Source of the DNA: Ruoffia tabacinasalis
GTDB taxonomy: Bacteria; Bacillota; Bacilli; Lactobacillales; Aerococcaceae
Direction: 5' to 3'
Length of the DNA: 64,000 nt
Assembly: GCF_042652985.1 (NCBI RefSeq)
Contig: NZ_JBHSHQ010000004.1
Location: forward strand, 62,001-126,000
Part shown: positions 1 to 10,400 of the stretch, in pieces
Numbering within the stretch: the first letter of the stretch is position 1
How the letters are laid out: each line of letters opens with the position of its first letter
Program-made: the position numbers and the translations under genes
Notes under the pieces: model-generated
What the model was told of the DNA's origin: nothing
What the model saw: the letters and a program-made list of their open reading frames with translations, nothing else
Database searches by the model: none

Positions 1-59
1 TAGAAGAGATCATGATAAAAGATTATATAGAAAAAGCTGAGAAGGCAATAAGGGGGTAG
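1..59 (+). CDS. C-terminal end of a phage head-tail connector protein (partial)
   Basis: Open frame from base 3 to the TAG at 57-59, encoding about 18 residues of an upstream gene cut by the window edge. The charged tail (EEIMIKDYIEKAEKAIRG) and its place directly before the tail terminator fit an HK97 gp10-like connector protein. That identity is inferred from gene order only. Confidence 0.5.
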   Translation, partial: EEIMIKDYIEKAEKAIRG

Positions 60-61
60 AA

Positions 62-382
62 ATGGAATCATCTGAAATGAAAAATATGTTAGAAACAATA
101 GGGTTACCTGTTGCATACCATTCATTTGGGAAAGGTGAGGAAATTAAACCTCCTTTTATCATTTACTATATTGATGAAGAAAACCCTTTTAATGCTGATG
201 ATGAAAGTTATGTTGAACAACAAGATTATATTGTTGAAGTTTATACAGATAAAAAAGATAGTGATTTAGAAAGAAAAGTAAAAGATTTATTCAAAATTAA
301 TAAAATACCTTGGACAAAGTCTGAAACATATATTGAATCTCAAAATATGTTTGGAAACTTTTTCTATTTAAGTACACTTTAA
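62..382 (+). CDS. Phage tail terminator/completion-like protein
   Basis: This 106-residue protein lies between a connector gene and the major tail protein, the usual place of the siphovirus tail terminator (minor capsid/tail completion) that caps the tail tube and joins it to the head. It starts with ATG 3 nt after the preceding stop, behind AGGGGG. A PFIIYY motif followed by an acidic stretch and a central 'DYIVEVYT' strand resembles the small alpha/beta proteins of this class. The product is assigned mainly from synteny; I cannot name the exact family from the residues. Confidence 0.6.
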   Translation: MESSEMKNMLETIGLPVAYHSFGKGEEIKPPFIIYYIDEENPFNADDESYVEQQDYIVEVYTDKKDSDLERKVKDLFKINKIPWTKSETYIESQNMFGNFFYLSTL

Positions 383-398
383 AGGAGAGAAAAAAATT

Positions 399-974
399 AT
401 GGCAGAAAAAAATAAAATCCAATATGGTTTATCGAATGTTCGTTACGCTAAAGTAATCAATGAAACAGATGGTGCTATTGAATACGATACACCGAAAAGA
501 ATTCCGGGTGCAGTGACATTTACGATGGATCCGCAACAAGAAAACATGCGTTTTGATGCAGATAATACAAATTACTTTAGTACTTTTGTTAATAATGGGT
601 ATTCGGGAACATTGACGATGGCCATTATTACTGATGAGTTCAAAATTGATTGTTTAGGATTTGAAGAAATTGATGGCGTTGTTTTAGAGAAAGGTAATGC
701 TTTATCAACACCATTTGCTTTAATGTGGCAATTTGAAGGTGATAAGCATGGTGTAAGATATGTTTCGTATTACAACACAGCTGGACGACCTACTGTTGCT
801 GGACAAACAAAAGGAAGCACAATCGAACCAGGCACACAAGAGATGCAAATTGAAGCTCAAGCGCGTCCAACTGATGACTGGGTTAAAACAAATACAAATG
901 AAAATACGACACCAGAAGTGTATAATAGCTGGTTTGATAAAGTTCATGAACCAACAGAAGTTGGAGGCGTGTAA
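399..974 (+). CDS. Major tail protein (phi13/TP901-1 type)
   Basis: A 191-residue structural protein that should polymerise into the tail tube of a long-tailed siphovirus. The N-terminus (KIQYGLSNVRYAKV) and the central 'GYSGTLTMAIITDEF' segment are typical of the phi13 family of Gram-positive phage major tail proteins, and the length is normal. A strong AAAGGAGAG ribosome site precedes the ATG. It sits directly upstream of the tail chaperone genes and tape measure, as in nearly all siphophages. The C-terminal tail after residue 150 is polar and probably surface-exposed. Confidence 0.85.
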   Translation: MAEKNKIQYGLSNVRYAKVINETDGAIEYDTPKRIPGAVTFTMDPQQENMRFDADNTNYFSTFVNNGYSGTLTMAIITDEFKIDCLGFEEIDGVVLEKGNALSTPFALMWQFEGDKHGVRYVSYYNTAGRPTVAGQTKGSTIEPGTQEMQIEAQARPTDDWVKTNTNENTTPEVYNSWFDKVHEPTEVGGV

Positions 975-976
975 TA

Positions 977-1342
977 TTGGAAAAAATCATTGAGATTGAT
1001 GATCAGTTAATCATTTTAAAATCCCATGCGGGTGTTCCGATTCGATATAAACAATTCTTTCAAACTGATTTCTTCTCGGATGTTCTAAAGCTTTCAAAGA
1101 GTGTAGAGAACATGGGTAGTGAAGATGGTCTGGATGACCTTAGTTACGAGCAAATTGACAATCTAGAGTTAGAAATTGTCTATAGATTAGTTTGGTTATT
1201 TGCGAAGATGGCTGATAAATCGATACCGCCACTAGCTGAATGGTTGGAGGGGTTTGACGAGTTCCCGTTAGAGGATATTATTCCTGAAATTACAGATATG
1301 TTAACTGGTTTGATGAAAAAAAAACAGAAAACGAAGAAATAG
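977..1342 (+). CDS. Tail assembly chaperone gpG-like protein
   Basis: A 121-residue protein starting with TTG 2 nt after the major tail stop, with GGAGG inside the end of the previous gene. It is the short form of the tail assembly chaperone that coats the tape measure protein before tube polymerisation. It is identified by position between major tail protein and tape measure, by its mainly helical acidic sequence, and by its lysine-rich end (KKKQKTKK) encoded over a run of nine adenines that allows a frameshift into the next frame. Confidence 0.75.
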   Translation: MEKIIEIDDQLIILKSHAGVPIRYKQFFQTDFFSDVLKLSKSVENMGSEDGLDDLSYEQIDNLELEIVYRLVWLFAKMADKSIPPLAEWLEGFDEFPLEDIIPEITDMLTGLMKKKQKTKK

Positions 1343-1551
1343 AAACGAACGATGATGATGAAATTATCACTGTCGATTCGTTTCTTTTTATTGCAAAAAA
1401 GTTAGGTTTATCTATTGAAGAATTAGATTATTTAACAATCGGTTCTTTAATTGACTTCGCTGGAGAATACATTAAAGCACAAGAAGAAAATAATAATCCG
1501 AGTGAGCCAAAGGTAATTCAAGCTAGCCAAGCTCATTTTGATGCATTTTAA
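977..1551 (+). CDS. Tail assembly chaperone gpGT frameshift product
   Basis: Long chaperone form made by -1 ribosomal slippage at the A9 run (1316-1324). The zero frame reads AAA AAA AAA CAG; a slip of one base puts the ribosome in the frame starting ACA GAA AAC, which stays open to the TAA at 1549-1551 and adds about 75 residues. The added T domain begins TENEEIETNDDDEI and contains 'FLFIAKKLGLSIEELDYL'. The frame has no ribosome site of its own, which supports expression as a fusion. A conserved G/GT frameshift is known in lambda and most siphophages; slippage itself is inferred here. Confidence 0.75.
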
Positions 1552-1569
1552 CGAAGGAGAGGTGAGTAA

Positions 1570-4545
1570 ATGTCATCTAAAATTAAAGGAATCACAATAG
1601 AACTTGAAGGTAAATCAACCGGTCTTGACAAAGTATTAAAAGATGTTGAAAAGAGTGCGCGTAATACTAATAAAGAATTGCGTAGTGTGAATAGTTCATT
1701 AAAATTCAACCCGGGCAATGCTGAGTTGGTAGCACAACAACAAGAGCTATTAGCGAATCAGATAGATAACACCTCTCAAAAGTTAAAACAGTTGAGAGAC
1801 GCTCAAGCAGAAGTTGATAGACAATTCCAATCTGGAGATATCAATGCGGAACAATACCGTGCATTTCAACGAGAATTAGTTGAGACAGAAAGTAAATTAA
1901 ATCACTATCAAACTGCTTTGAAGAATTCCCAACAAGAACAAGAGGACCTTGCGAGAAATACTCAAAGGTTAGAAACTTACTTTGAAGCAACTGGAACATC
2001 GGTTGATGATTTCTCAGACGTTATTGGAACGAAACTAACGAATGCAATAAGAGATGGCCGAGCTAATTCTCAGCAATTAGAGACAGCTCTAAATCAAATC
2101 GGTCGTACTGCATTAGGTTCGGAAGCTGATATATCAAAGCTTAAAAACGAACTAGATTCAATTGATGATGGCTCATCGATAGAAGATGTAAGAAATGGAT
2201 TACAAAGGCTAGAAACGTCAGCTAATGAAGCAGGCGATGCTTTAGAGAACATGGGTGACAAGTTAGATGCTGGTAACTTGATGGATGCTGCTGATCAACT
2301 AGGCGGTGTTACCGATAAGATTATCGACATCGGAACAGCCGCAATTGAAAGTAGCGGAGAAATCGATAATGCAGTTGTGAAGTATAACGCTGCCTTTGGT
2401 CTAGTCGGTGATGAAGCCGAGTCAACTGCTGAAAAAATAAATAATTTATACAAATCAGGCATTGTTGATAGTTATGAAGAAGCCGGAGATATTCTAGTAC
2501 AAACAGGAACTCAATTAAAAGATCTAGATGATATTGAGTTGCAAAAAGTTTCAAGAAACGTCGCTATCTTCGCTAAGCGTTTTGATGCTGATATACCTGA
2601 ATCATTGCGTGGTGTAAATGCACTTATGACAACATTCGGAGTATCAGCGGATGAAGCACTGAATGTGATGACTGTAGGAACTCAAAGAGGATTAGATAAG
2701 ACAGATGAACTAGGGGATAACCTTGCAGAGTACGCGACCCTATTTGAAGAGTCTGGATATAGCGCTGAAGAGATGTTTGCTATCTTAGAAGCCGGTCTTG
2801 ATGGAGGGGCTTACAATTTAGATAAGGTTAACGACCTCGTAAAAGAGTTTGGAGTAAGACTGAATGATGGTTCGATTGCTACGGCCGTTGAAAATCTAGG
2901 TGGTGGGTTTGAAGAAGTTTACCAAGAAATTGAAGATGGTAATTTAACAGCTAAAGAAGCCTTTCAATTATTAGGTGAAGAAATTATGTCACTAGGATCA
3001 GAACAAGAAAAGGCTGCAGCAATTTCAGAGATTTTCGGTTCTATGGGTGAAGATGCAGGTACAAAGGTTATTGAAGCAATGATTGGTGCAAGTGGTGCTG
3101 TGAATGGTGTTGAGTCTGCTTATCAAAATGCGGACGAAGCTGCTCAAATATTTTCTCAAAGAACTCAACAAGAAAAATTCAGTTCAAACTTAAGGAAATT
3201 GGAGGAAGCTTTATTACCTTTAGGTGAAGCTTTACTCGAACTAGCAAACGATATTTTACCTATAGTTATTGGTTTTATCGAAGATTTAATAACTCAATTC
3301 AATGAATTAAGCCCAGCAGGAAAAGCTTTTGCTGAGTTTATTCTGTTGCTCTCAGGTATTGGAGCGGTAGTCGCCCCAATTGCTGTAGCAGTTATGGGAT
3401 TAGTTGGGGCATTTTCGGCATTAAACATAGCAATGCTTCCTTTAACAGCTGCAATTTTGGGTATTTCTGCAGTTATTGCTGGTGTGATTATCGCTATGCA
3501 AAACTGGGATGAAATTATGGCTTGGCTAAGCGAGGCGATCTCGACAGCAGTCACTGAGTGGGGGACAATGTTTTCCGATGTAGGAATAGTAATAGCGACC
3601 TTTGTTCAAACAGGTATAGCTTGGATTAGTAATTTAGGTATGAGTGTAATTAGTTGGTTTAGTTCTATGTGGGCTACCGTAAGTGAAAGTGCTAGTGGAA
3701 TGTGGAGTTCAGTCAGTACTGCTTTTTCTAACATTTGGACTTCAGTAACTACTAGTGTATCAGGCGCTTATTCAAGTGTGCAAACTTGGTTCTCTAATAT
3801 GGTAACGGCAGTATCAGGAAGATTAAATAGTATTTTAGCAAAAGTTAAAGAAATCTGGACGAGTGTAGTTAATGCGATAAGAGATAAAGTATCAAGTGCA
3901 AAATCTGCTGCTGATTCTGTAATGTCTGGAGTCTATGACACTATCACAGGGTGGTGGAATAACTTCAAAGATGCAGGGTCTAATATTGTATCGATGATTG
4001 CAGATGGTATTAGTGCAGGGGTTGGGAAAGTCAAATCTGCAATTGGTAATGTGACTCAAACCATCCGTAATTATTTGCCTTTCTCGCCAGCTAAAGAAGG
4101 AGCATTAAGAGATATTCATAGACTTAATTTCGGAGGAACCATTGCTGATTCCATTGATAGAGATGCAAATAAACCGGTAAGAGCTATTGGTAATTTAACT
4201 CAAAGTATGATGAGTGCATTAAAAGATATTCCATCAAATTTTGAATTCGGATTAGGGGCAAACATTTCAAATTTAATGAAATCAATGAATCGGACATCGA
4301 AGCAATTTGTTGAGAGTAGCAACTCAGGACAGAGCACCGAAACGGCTTTAAATATTGGAACAATAGACAATAGTCAAATGATTAATTTGCTTGCCGTGAT
4401 TGCGGAGATGTTAGAAAGTATTCAAAATAAACCATCGGACACTTACTTAGATGGAATGAACTTAACTAAAGGATTACATCCATATCAAAAACAATACGAA
4501 ACTGTTTTAACGACACGTAAAAACAGAATGAAGGGAGACTACTAA
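1570..4545 (+). CDS. Tape measure protein
   Basis: A 991-residue protein that sets tail length and is ejected into the host envelope. The N-terminal 220 residues are a long heptad-type coiled coil rich in Gln/Glu/Lys ('LANQIDNTSQKLKQLRDAQAE'-like). Residues about 230-500 resemble the TP901-type tape measure domain, and residues about 580-645 form several membrane-spanning segments (FILLLSGIGAVVAPIAVAVM). Repeated 'WFSSMWATVSESASGMWSS' Trp-spaced units follow, then a 'NYLPFSPAKEG' motif common to tape measures. It is the largest gene after the chaperone pair, with a GGAGAGG ribosome site. Confidence 0.92.
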   Translation: MSSKIKGITIELEGKSTGLDKVLKDVEKSARNTNKELRSVNSSLKFNPGNAELVAQQQELLANQIDNTSQKLKQLRDAQAEVDRQFQSGDINAEQYRAFQRELVETESKLNHYQTALKNSQQEQEDLARNTQRLETYFEATGTSVDDFSDVIGTKLTNAIRDGRANSQQLETALNQIGRTALGSEADISKLKNELDSIDDGSSIEDVRNGLQRLETSANEAGDALENMGDKLDAGNLMDAADQLGGVTDKIIDIGTAAIESSGEIDNAVVKYNAAFGLVGDEAESTAEKINNLYKSGIVDSYEEAGDILVQTGTQLKDLDDIELQKVSRNVAIFAKRFDADIPESLRGVNALMTTFGVSADEALNVMTVGTQRGLDKTDELGDNLAEYATLFEESGYSAEEMFAILEAGLDGGAYNLDKVNDLVKEFGVRLNDGSIATAVENLGGGFEEVYQEIEDGNLTAKEAFQLLGEEIMSLGSEQEKAAAISEIFGSMGEDAGTKVIEAMIGASGAVNGVESAYQNADEAAQIFSQRTQQEKFSSNLRKLEEALLPLGEALLELANDILPIVIGFIEDLITQFNELSPAGKAFAEFILLLSGIGAVVAPIAVAVMGLVGAFSALNIAMLPLTAAILGISAVIAGVIIAMQNWDEIMAWLSEAISTAVTEWGTMFSDVGIVIATFVQTGIAWISNLGMSVISWFSSMWATVSESASGMWSSVSTAFSNIWTSVTTSVSGAYSSVQTWFSNMVTAVSGRLNSILAKVKEIWTSVVNAIRDKVSSAKSAADSVMSGVYDTITGWWNNFKDAGSNIVSMIADGISAGVGKVKSAIGNVTQTIRNYLPFSPAKEGALRDIHRLNFGGTIADSIDRDANKPVRAIGNLTQSMMSALKDIPSNFEFGLGANISNLMKSMNRTSKQFVESSNSGQSTETALNIGTIDNSQMINLLAVIAEMLESIQNKPSDTYLDGMNLTKGLHPYQKQYETVLTTRKNRMKGDY

Positions 4546-4547
4546 TT

Positions 4548-6257
4548 GTGCGATTAAAAGCTACATACAATGGCTATGAATTAACAAAACATTGCAAGAT
4601 TTTAAACGTCTACCCGAGCATAATGCCAGAAGTATCCAATACCTTCATGAATCATCCGACAAATGAATTAAGCAAACTTAAAAGTAGCAAACTTAATCCT
4701 ATTCGTCTGACAATTGAGATTGGTATTGAGGATAATATCAGCCATCATATAGAACAACTTGCGAAGATTCTATATCAAGACGAAGTGAAACCTTTAATCA
4801 TAAGTGATAAACCAGACCGCTATCTTAATTGTAAATTGGATGGCGGTTCTTTATCGTCTAGTCGATTTCGTTATGGAGTTTTCAAATTAAATTTTGTCAG
4901 TGAAGATACTTTTTGGAGAGATGTTAAAGGTTCTGTAAGAAAGTATTTCAACAGTCAAGGTAGAGTGGTCGTTGATAATAAAGGAACTGCACGAACAACG
5001 CCTAAGTTTGAAGTGGACTTCAATGATGATTGTGGTTATCTAGCCCTTGTAGCACCAAATGGATACCTAGCAATTGGGAATCCCCAAGAGGTTGATACAG
5101 TTATATTACCCCCATCGGAATACGCAATGAATGAGGAGATGACGGATCTAAGAAACTTTAAATATCTGACTAACCCTAGTGGTTATCCTTATATGGGTAA
5201 TTTCAAAGTAACTAACCGAGCTACAACAAACGAGTGGGGTGCATCAATCAATCCAAACGGAAGAGATACATCAGAAAATTGGCAAGGGTATGCTTATGAA
5301 CGTATCTTTGATGCAGGAGAGTATGATCAAACTGCGGATGATTTTCTATTAGAAAGTAGAATGGATATTTATGATGCGAATGGAACAAACTCAGGACTTA
5401 ACTCAATAATATTAGCTGTGTTAACAGAAGACAATCGAATTGTGATGGGTGCTAATATATATGATAATTCTGGGGATAAGAACGATTTAATTGTAAAATT
5501 CTTTACTCAAGGTTCACAACCGGGATTTAGTCGAACAATTCATACAGATTCTTTATCTAGATTGAATGGAAGTGTCACCTTAGAGAAAAGAGGTAATTTA
5601 TTATCCTTTGTTGTGAATCACAATGGATCTCAAGGTAAGGCGCAACCAGCTATCTCAACAAGTGATACCGTATATATCAAAGATAGTGCTCGGTATGGAT
5701 GGCATCACAATGGAACTAGGTATTCAGTTCAAGGCTTTACACGTGGACGACCAAATACAATTCGCGGAGTACGAACATTTCAAGGTAAGAAACAATTCGA
5801 AATCATGTATGGTGGATTTCCGATTTATTGGATGAATGAAGAGGATCTAACAACGAATAGAGTCGTGAGTATCGGAAGCCCACCAAAGTCAATAAGACAC
5901 TATGCATATAACAGTGCAGCAGGACAAATGAAAGCAAGCAAGGTTTTTGTTGCTTCAGGAGGATGGAAGAACCGTCCGATTTACAGCCATAACATTATTA
6001 ATAGCATTAAGGTCCAACGTCGTTACTCATCACTGTATAGAGATATAGAAAATATCTTTATGAAAGGTGATAAGTTAGAAATTGACAATGAAACTGGCGA
6101 GATACTATTAAATGGCACTGAATTTGCTGGCCTCGTTGATGTCGATAGTAAGTTTTTCAAATTGGATGGTGGTCCAACAGAAGTTGCTCTTGAGACAAGC
6201 TCATGGGCTAGTATGCCGTTCGCTAGTATTGAATATGAAAGTAGGTGGTTAAATTGA
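4548..6257 (+). CDS. Distal tail protein (Dit) with inserted binding domain
   Basis: The hub protein that joins tail tube and baseplate. Residues 1-170 match the siphophage Dit/tail component family: an opening strand 'ATYNGYELTKHCKILNVYP' and 'FRYGVFKLNFVSEDTFWRD'. At 569 residues it is about twice the size of a minimal Dit. The extra residues, about 230-440, look like a beta-sandwich carbohydrate-binding insert, as in 'evolved' Dit proteins. The C-terminal part (SIKVQRRYSSLYRDIENIFMKG, LNGTEFAGL) returns to the Dit galectin-like domain. Start is GTG, 10 nt after AAGGGAG. Confidence 0.82.
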   Translation: MRLKATYNGYELTKHCKILNVYPSIMPEVSNTFMNHPTNELSKLKSSKLNPIRLTIEIGIEDNISHHIEQLAKILYQDEVKPLIISDKPDRYLNCKLDGGSLSSSRFRYGVFKLNFVSEDTFWRDVKGSVRKYFNSQGRVVVDNKGTARTTPKFEVDFNDDCGYLALVAPNGYLAIGNPQEVDTVILPPSEYAMNEEMTDLRNFKYLTNPSGYPYMGNFKVTNRATTNEWGASINPNGRDTSENWQGYAYERIFDAGEYDQTADDFLLESRMDIYDANGTNSGLNSIILAVLTEDNRIVMGANIYDNSGDKNDLIVKFFTQGSQPGFSRTIHTDSLSRLNGSVTLEKRGNLLSFVVNHNGSQGKAQPAISTSDTVYIKDSARYGWHHNGTRYSVQGFTRGRPNTIRGVRTFQGKKQFEIMYGGFPIYWMNEEDLTTNRVVSIGSPPKSIRHYAYNSAAGQMKASKVFVASGGWKNRPIYSHNIINSIKVQRRYSSLYRDIENIFMKGDKLEIDNETGEILLNGTEFAGLVDVDSKFFKLDGGPTEVALETSSWASMPFASIEYESRWLN

Positions 6258-7396
6258 TTCATGTCTATAATAATAAGTATGAACGAATTGGTAGCATTAG
6301 TAATGATACCGAGAAAGGAATTATGTACTATGATGATGTTTTAACCACTAGTATTGATTCAGCATTATATACATTCGAATTCAAAATACCAAAAACGAAT
6401 ACAAGAAATAGCATTATTGCAGTAGGTAATTTGATTGAAGAATTTACACCTGAAGGTAAACAAACATTACAGGTTATAACGAGCATAAAAGAGAATACAA
6501 ACGATAAGACAGTGTTTTGTGAAGATGCTTCAATAAATATGCTGAACGGATATGTAGATGCAATTGAACCTCCAAAAACAAATGAAGCAATTAGTTATTA
6601 TGTTAACCATATCATTGAAAATACTGGCTGGAACTTAGGACTAGTACAAAGTGAAGAAACATTAAAACTTGAGTTTGGGCAACAACAAAGACGACTTGAA
6701 AGGATACTTCAGATAGCTAAAGAATTCGGTGTAGAAGTATCCTTTGAGGTCGATTTTGAGGCAGGTTCACCACCAAGGATGCACATAAACTTTCTAAAAG
6801 AGCGTGTAGAGGACTTTAAAGGATTCAGAGTATCAAGCGACGACTTACTTTTAGGTATTGAAAGAAATGTTGACTTATATAACGTCATTACGAAGTTAAA
6901 AGTACGTGGAGCTCAACAACAGTCAGTATCAGAAGGAAGTTCAGATAAGCCGAACACTCCAGAACCAGTTAAACCAGAACCTCGACCTGAAGTTAATACT
7001 AAGAATAATAAAGCGATTCAATGGGCTCATGAAACAGGTAAACGAAGATTACCTTACACATGGGGAGGGAATGGACCTAATGGTTATGATTGTTCGGGAT
7101 TCGTTGTTGCTGCATGGAGAGCAGCAGGGGTTAGTATTCCTGGACGTCCTACAACACAAACAATGTGGAATCAACAAGGACCATTCAAACGTATTTCACA
7201 AAGTGAATTGGTTCCTGGAGACCTTATCATGTATGACACTGGTTATACTTGGCCAGGCGATGCGAATCACGTAGGTATTTACCTAGGTGATTCTTTGAGT
7301 GCGCCTAATTCGGTTATTCATGCAGGTGATCCGGTAGGTATTGTCCAAAGAGCTAATAGTATGTCAATTGTCGGTTATATTCGAGTTATTCAATAA
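6254..7396 (+). CDS. Tail-associated lysin (Tal) N-terminal part with NlpC/P60 peptidase
   Basis: Residues 1 to about 220 are the N-terminal half of the prophage tail endopeptidase/Tal fold (IHVYNNKYERIGSI, 'NVDLYNVITKLKVRG'). A proline-rich linker (NTPEPVKPEPRPE) then leads to an NlpC/P60 cysteine peptidase with the catalytic Cys in YDCSGFV and His in NHVGIYLG, expected to cut peptidoglycan stem peptides during DNA injection. The TTG start at 6254 has AGGTGG 5 nt upstream and overlaps the Dit stop; an in-frame GTG at 6245 is the alternative. The structural C-terminal half of Tal is in the next gene. Confidence 0.82.
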   Translation: MIHVYNNKYERIGSISNDTEKGIMYYDDVLTTSIDSALYTFEFKIPKTNTRNSIIAVGNLIEEFTPEGKQTLQVITSIKENTNDKTVFCEDASINMLNGYVDAIEPPKTNEAISYYVNHIIENTGWNLGLVQSEETLKLEFGQQQRRLERILQIAKEFGVEVSFEVDFEAGSPPRMHINFLKERVEDFKGFRVSSDDLLLGIERNVDLYNVITKLKVRGAQQQSVSEGSSDKPNTPEPVKPEPRPEVNTKNNKAIQWAHETGKRRLPYTWGGNGPNGYDCSGFVVAAWRAAGVSIPGRPTTQTMWNQQGPFKRISQSELVPGDLIMYDTGYTWPGDANHVGIYLGDSLSAPNSVIHAGDPVGIVQRANSMSIVGYIRVIQ

Positions 7397-7407
7397 AGGA
7401 GGTAAAT

Positions 7408-10400
7408 ATGACAACGAGTCAGTATTTAAATAGCATTAAATCAGGTGCAATTGAAGGATGGCGAACGCATCAAGTTTTACCTTCTATAACCGGTGCTCAA
7501 GCAGCATTAGAGTCTGGATGGGGAACATCTTCTTTGGCACAATCCCCATACAACAATAACTTTGGAATTAAGGCAAGTGATGATTGGACTGGAAGAATCG
7601 TCACAATGCCAACCAAAGAATGGACTAATTCAGGATATATTACAGTTCAGGCAGATTTTAGGGCGTATGACTCAATCGCAGATAGCGTGAGAGATCATGC
7701 GGCCTTTTTTACTAATACGCCTTGGAGAGAACAGAATTATAAAGATGTCATTGGTGAACGTGATTATAAAAAGGCTGCATGGGCACTACAAAATGCTCCA
7801 GCACCTTATGCAACAGACCCTGGTTATGCTACAAAGCTTATTAACATTATTGAAAATAATAAATTGGATGAATGGGATAAGGAGGCACTAACAGGTCAAA
7901 CGACCTCGCCTACTACACCCTCATTGAATCAACCAGATATGCAACCAAAACCTAAGAAGACAGGTGCTGAATTAAGCACTGCCGGGCGCTCATTTGTACA
8001 AAGTCTTAAAGTTTCAGTCATTGGGGACAGTTTAGGGGTAGGTACTGAACCGTACTTAAAACAACTTATTCCAAATTCAAATTATGATGTTGTGGGGAGT
8101 AGGCAAATAACGCATAGCATTGAATCCTTAGATGGAACCAGGGCACTGACAAAAATGAAGAGCAATGGAACATTGCATGATTATGTTGTTGTTATTCTAG
8201 GTACTAACCGCGGTGTGACTGAACAAGAAGTGAATAATTTTGCATCAATCGCTGGAAATAGCCGGAAAGTTCTTTTTGTAAATACGGCATCTCAAGTAGG
8301 TCATGCAAATGAGGTATCTAGGGTTTATAACAAATTATCAACGTCATTAAGCAATGCTTATTTTGTTGATTGGCAAACATATGCCTTATCTATGCGTGAA
8401 GCGTGGTATTACTCAGATGGTTCCAATGGCGAATATATTCATATGAATGCGGAAGGATATCGTCGTCACGCTGAATTTATTGCTCAAGCCATTTATGAAT
8501 CTGCTACAGCTGATTTTTCAGAAGAGACTGCAGTAGATACGCTTACGGCTTATACAAATATAGCAACAATTGAATTGACGCCTGATGGAATGATAAGTTT
8601 TGATGCCTTCGATATGGACGGTAATAAAGTACATTTTGACCGTGATATTGGGGTTAAAGGTCTATCGTCGCCAATGGGTGACTTTCATATTTATAATCAT
8701 GAAGCGAATGAAAGATGGAATACACAAGATAGCAATGAATTTGGGGCAAATTGGATTGAAGGTTTTTACGAAGATTCAAATCGAAAATTAGATATTATGC
8801 TAATTGAAGAAGCAGCAAAATACATGGATCAACACAGAGAGCCTTCAGCACAATATACCGTGAGTTTATTTGAAGTTCCTCAAAATTTATCTATTGGTGA
8901 TACAGGGATATTTATTGATCATGAATTTACACCGCCGTTATACATACAAGCCAGAGTACTGTCTATTTCAACAAGTAGAACGAATTCAAGTTTGAATAAA
9001 GTGACCATTGGGAATGTTGTCGAATTAGAACCCATGGAAAAAGATTCTACTATTGCTTTGCAAGGAGAATTAAGTCGTGTTAGAGATGGGATATATGACC
9101 AATGGGTTAAAGGGGAACCACCAAGATTAGAAATCATTGCATTGGATAGTACAACACTAACTGATGAGAATACTGAAGTGCTATTAATTTGTAAAGTATT
9201 TCAGGGGAATATTGAGGTTACAGAACAATTTAGTAACTTTAGATGGTCTAGAGTGTCAGAAGATACTGTAAGTGATTCATACTTTAATGATGTCATTTAT
9301 GATGCGGAAACATCAAGTGTTATTAATGTTAAAGCACGGGATTTAGAAGGAATAGCAAGTACTTTCTTATGTCGGGTATATGATGATGCGAATAGATTAA
9401 TTGGAACTATAAGCACAACAGTTTCGAAAACAGTAAGAGGTAAGTCTGCTTATGAATTAGCTATTGAAAGTGGGTTTGAAGGTACCGAAGAAGAATGGCT
9501 TGAATCACTAAAGGGTGAAACAAGCGTAGGTCAACCTGGACCTCCAGGAGAAAACAACTTCATTCACACTGCATGGGCAGATGACGATAAAGGAACTGGT
9601 TTTACAACAGCTCATGAAGAAGGGAAAACTTGGCTTGGTACAACAGTTACAGAATCAAGAGCGGACCCAGAAGATTGGCGCGCTTATGATTGGCAGAAAG
9701 TTCAAGGGCCAAAAGGTAATGAAGGAGAAAAAGGGGAAGACGGAGAAAGTGCAAGCGGTATTAATCTTCTTCTTAATGGTGATAACAGCTTTAGTACAAC
9801 GTCGTATCAAGTGGCGCAATACACTACAACCGAAGATATTAAAGCAGGAGAAGAATACACGTTTACTTTAAGAGGAACTAAGAAATCAACTCAAAACTTT
9901 GGACTATGGCAAAACGGCGGTTCGAACGGACTTGGAAGCTTAACATCACTTGGTGACAATCTATATCAACTAACCTTTACTGCTGTCGCTCCGACTGCTG
10001 ATTACCGTAGGATATTCCGTATTTATCAACCAGATAGCTCAACCGCAGGGCAAGCGACCATTGAATGGGCGACTTTAGTCAAAGGTGCAGTCGGTTTGGA
10101 GAAATTTATTAAGTCGCCCGAACAATTACAAGGTGAAATTGACAACAAAGCATCAAACAGTGCCTTAACTGGTGTTTCTAATGAAGTGGGAGCATTGTCT
10201 AAATCTCAAAGACAAATGCAAGAGAACATGGAGGCATATTTAAAACAGCAAGAAGAATACAACCAATGGCTCCAAGATGTCGAAGGCGACGCTAAGAAAG
10301 CTAACGACCTTGCAGAAAAGGTTGATAGTGCACAAGTCGATATTCAGACCGAGCTTAATGACCAAGCCCAGAAATGGGTGACTCAAGAAGGGTATATTCA

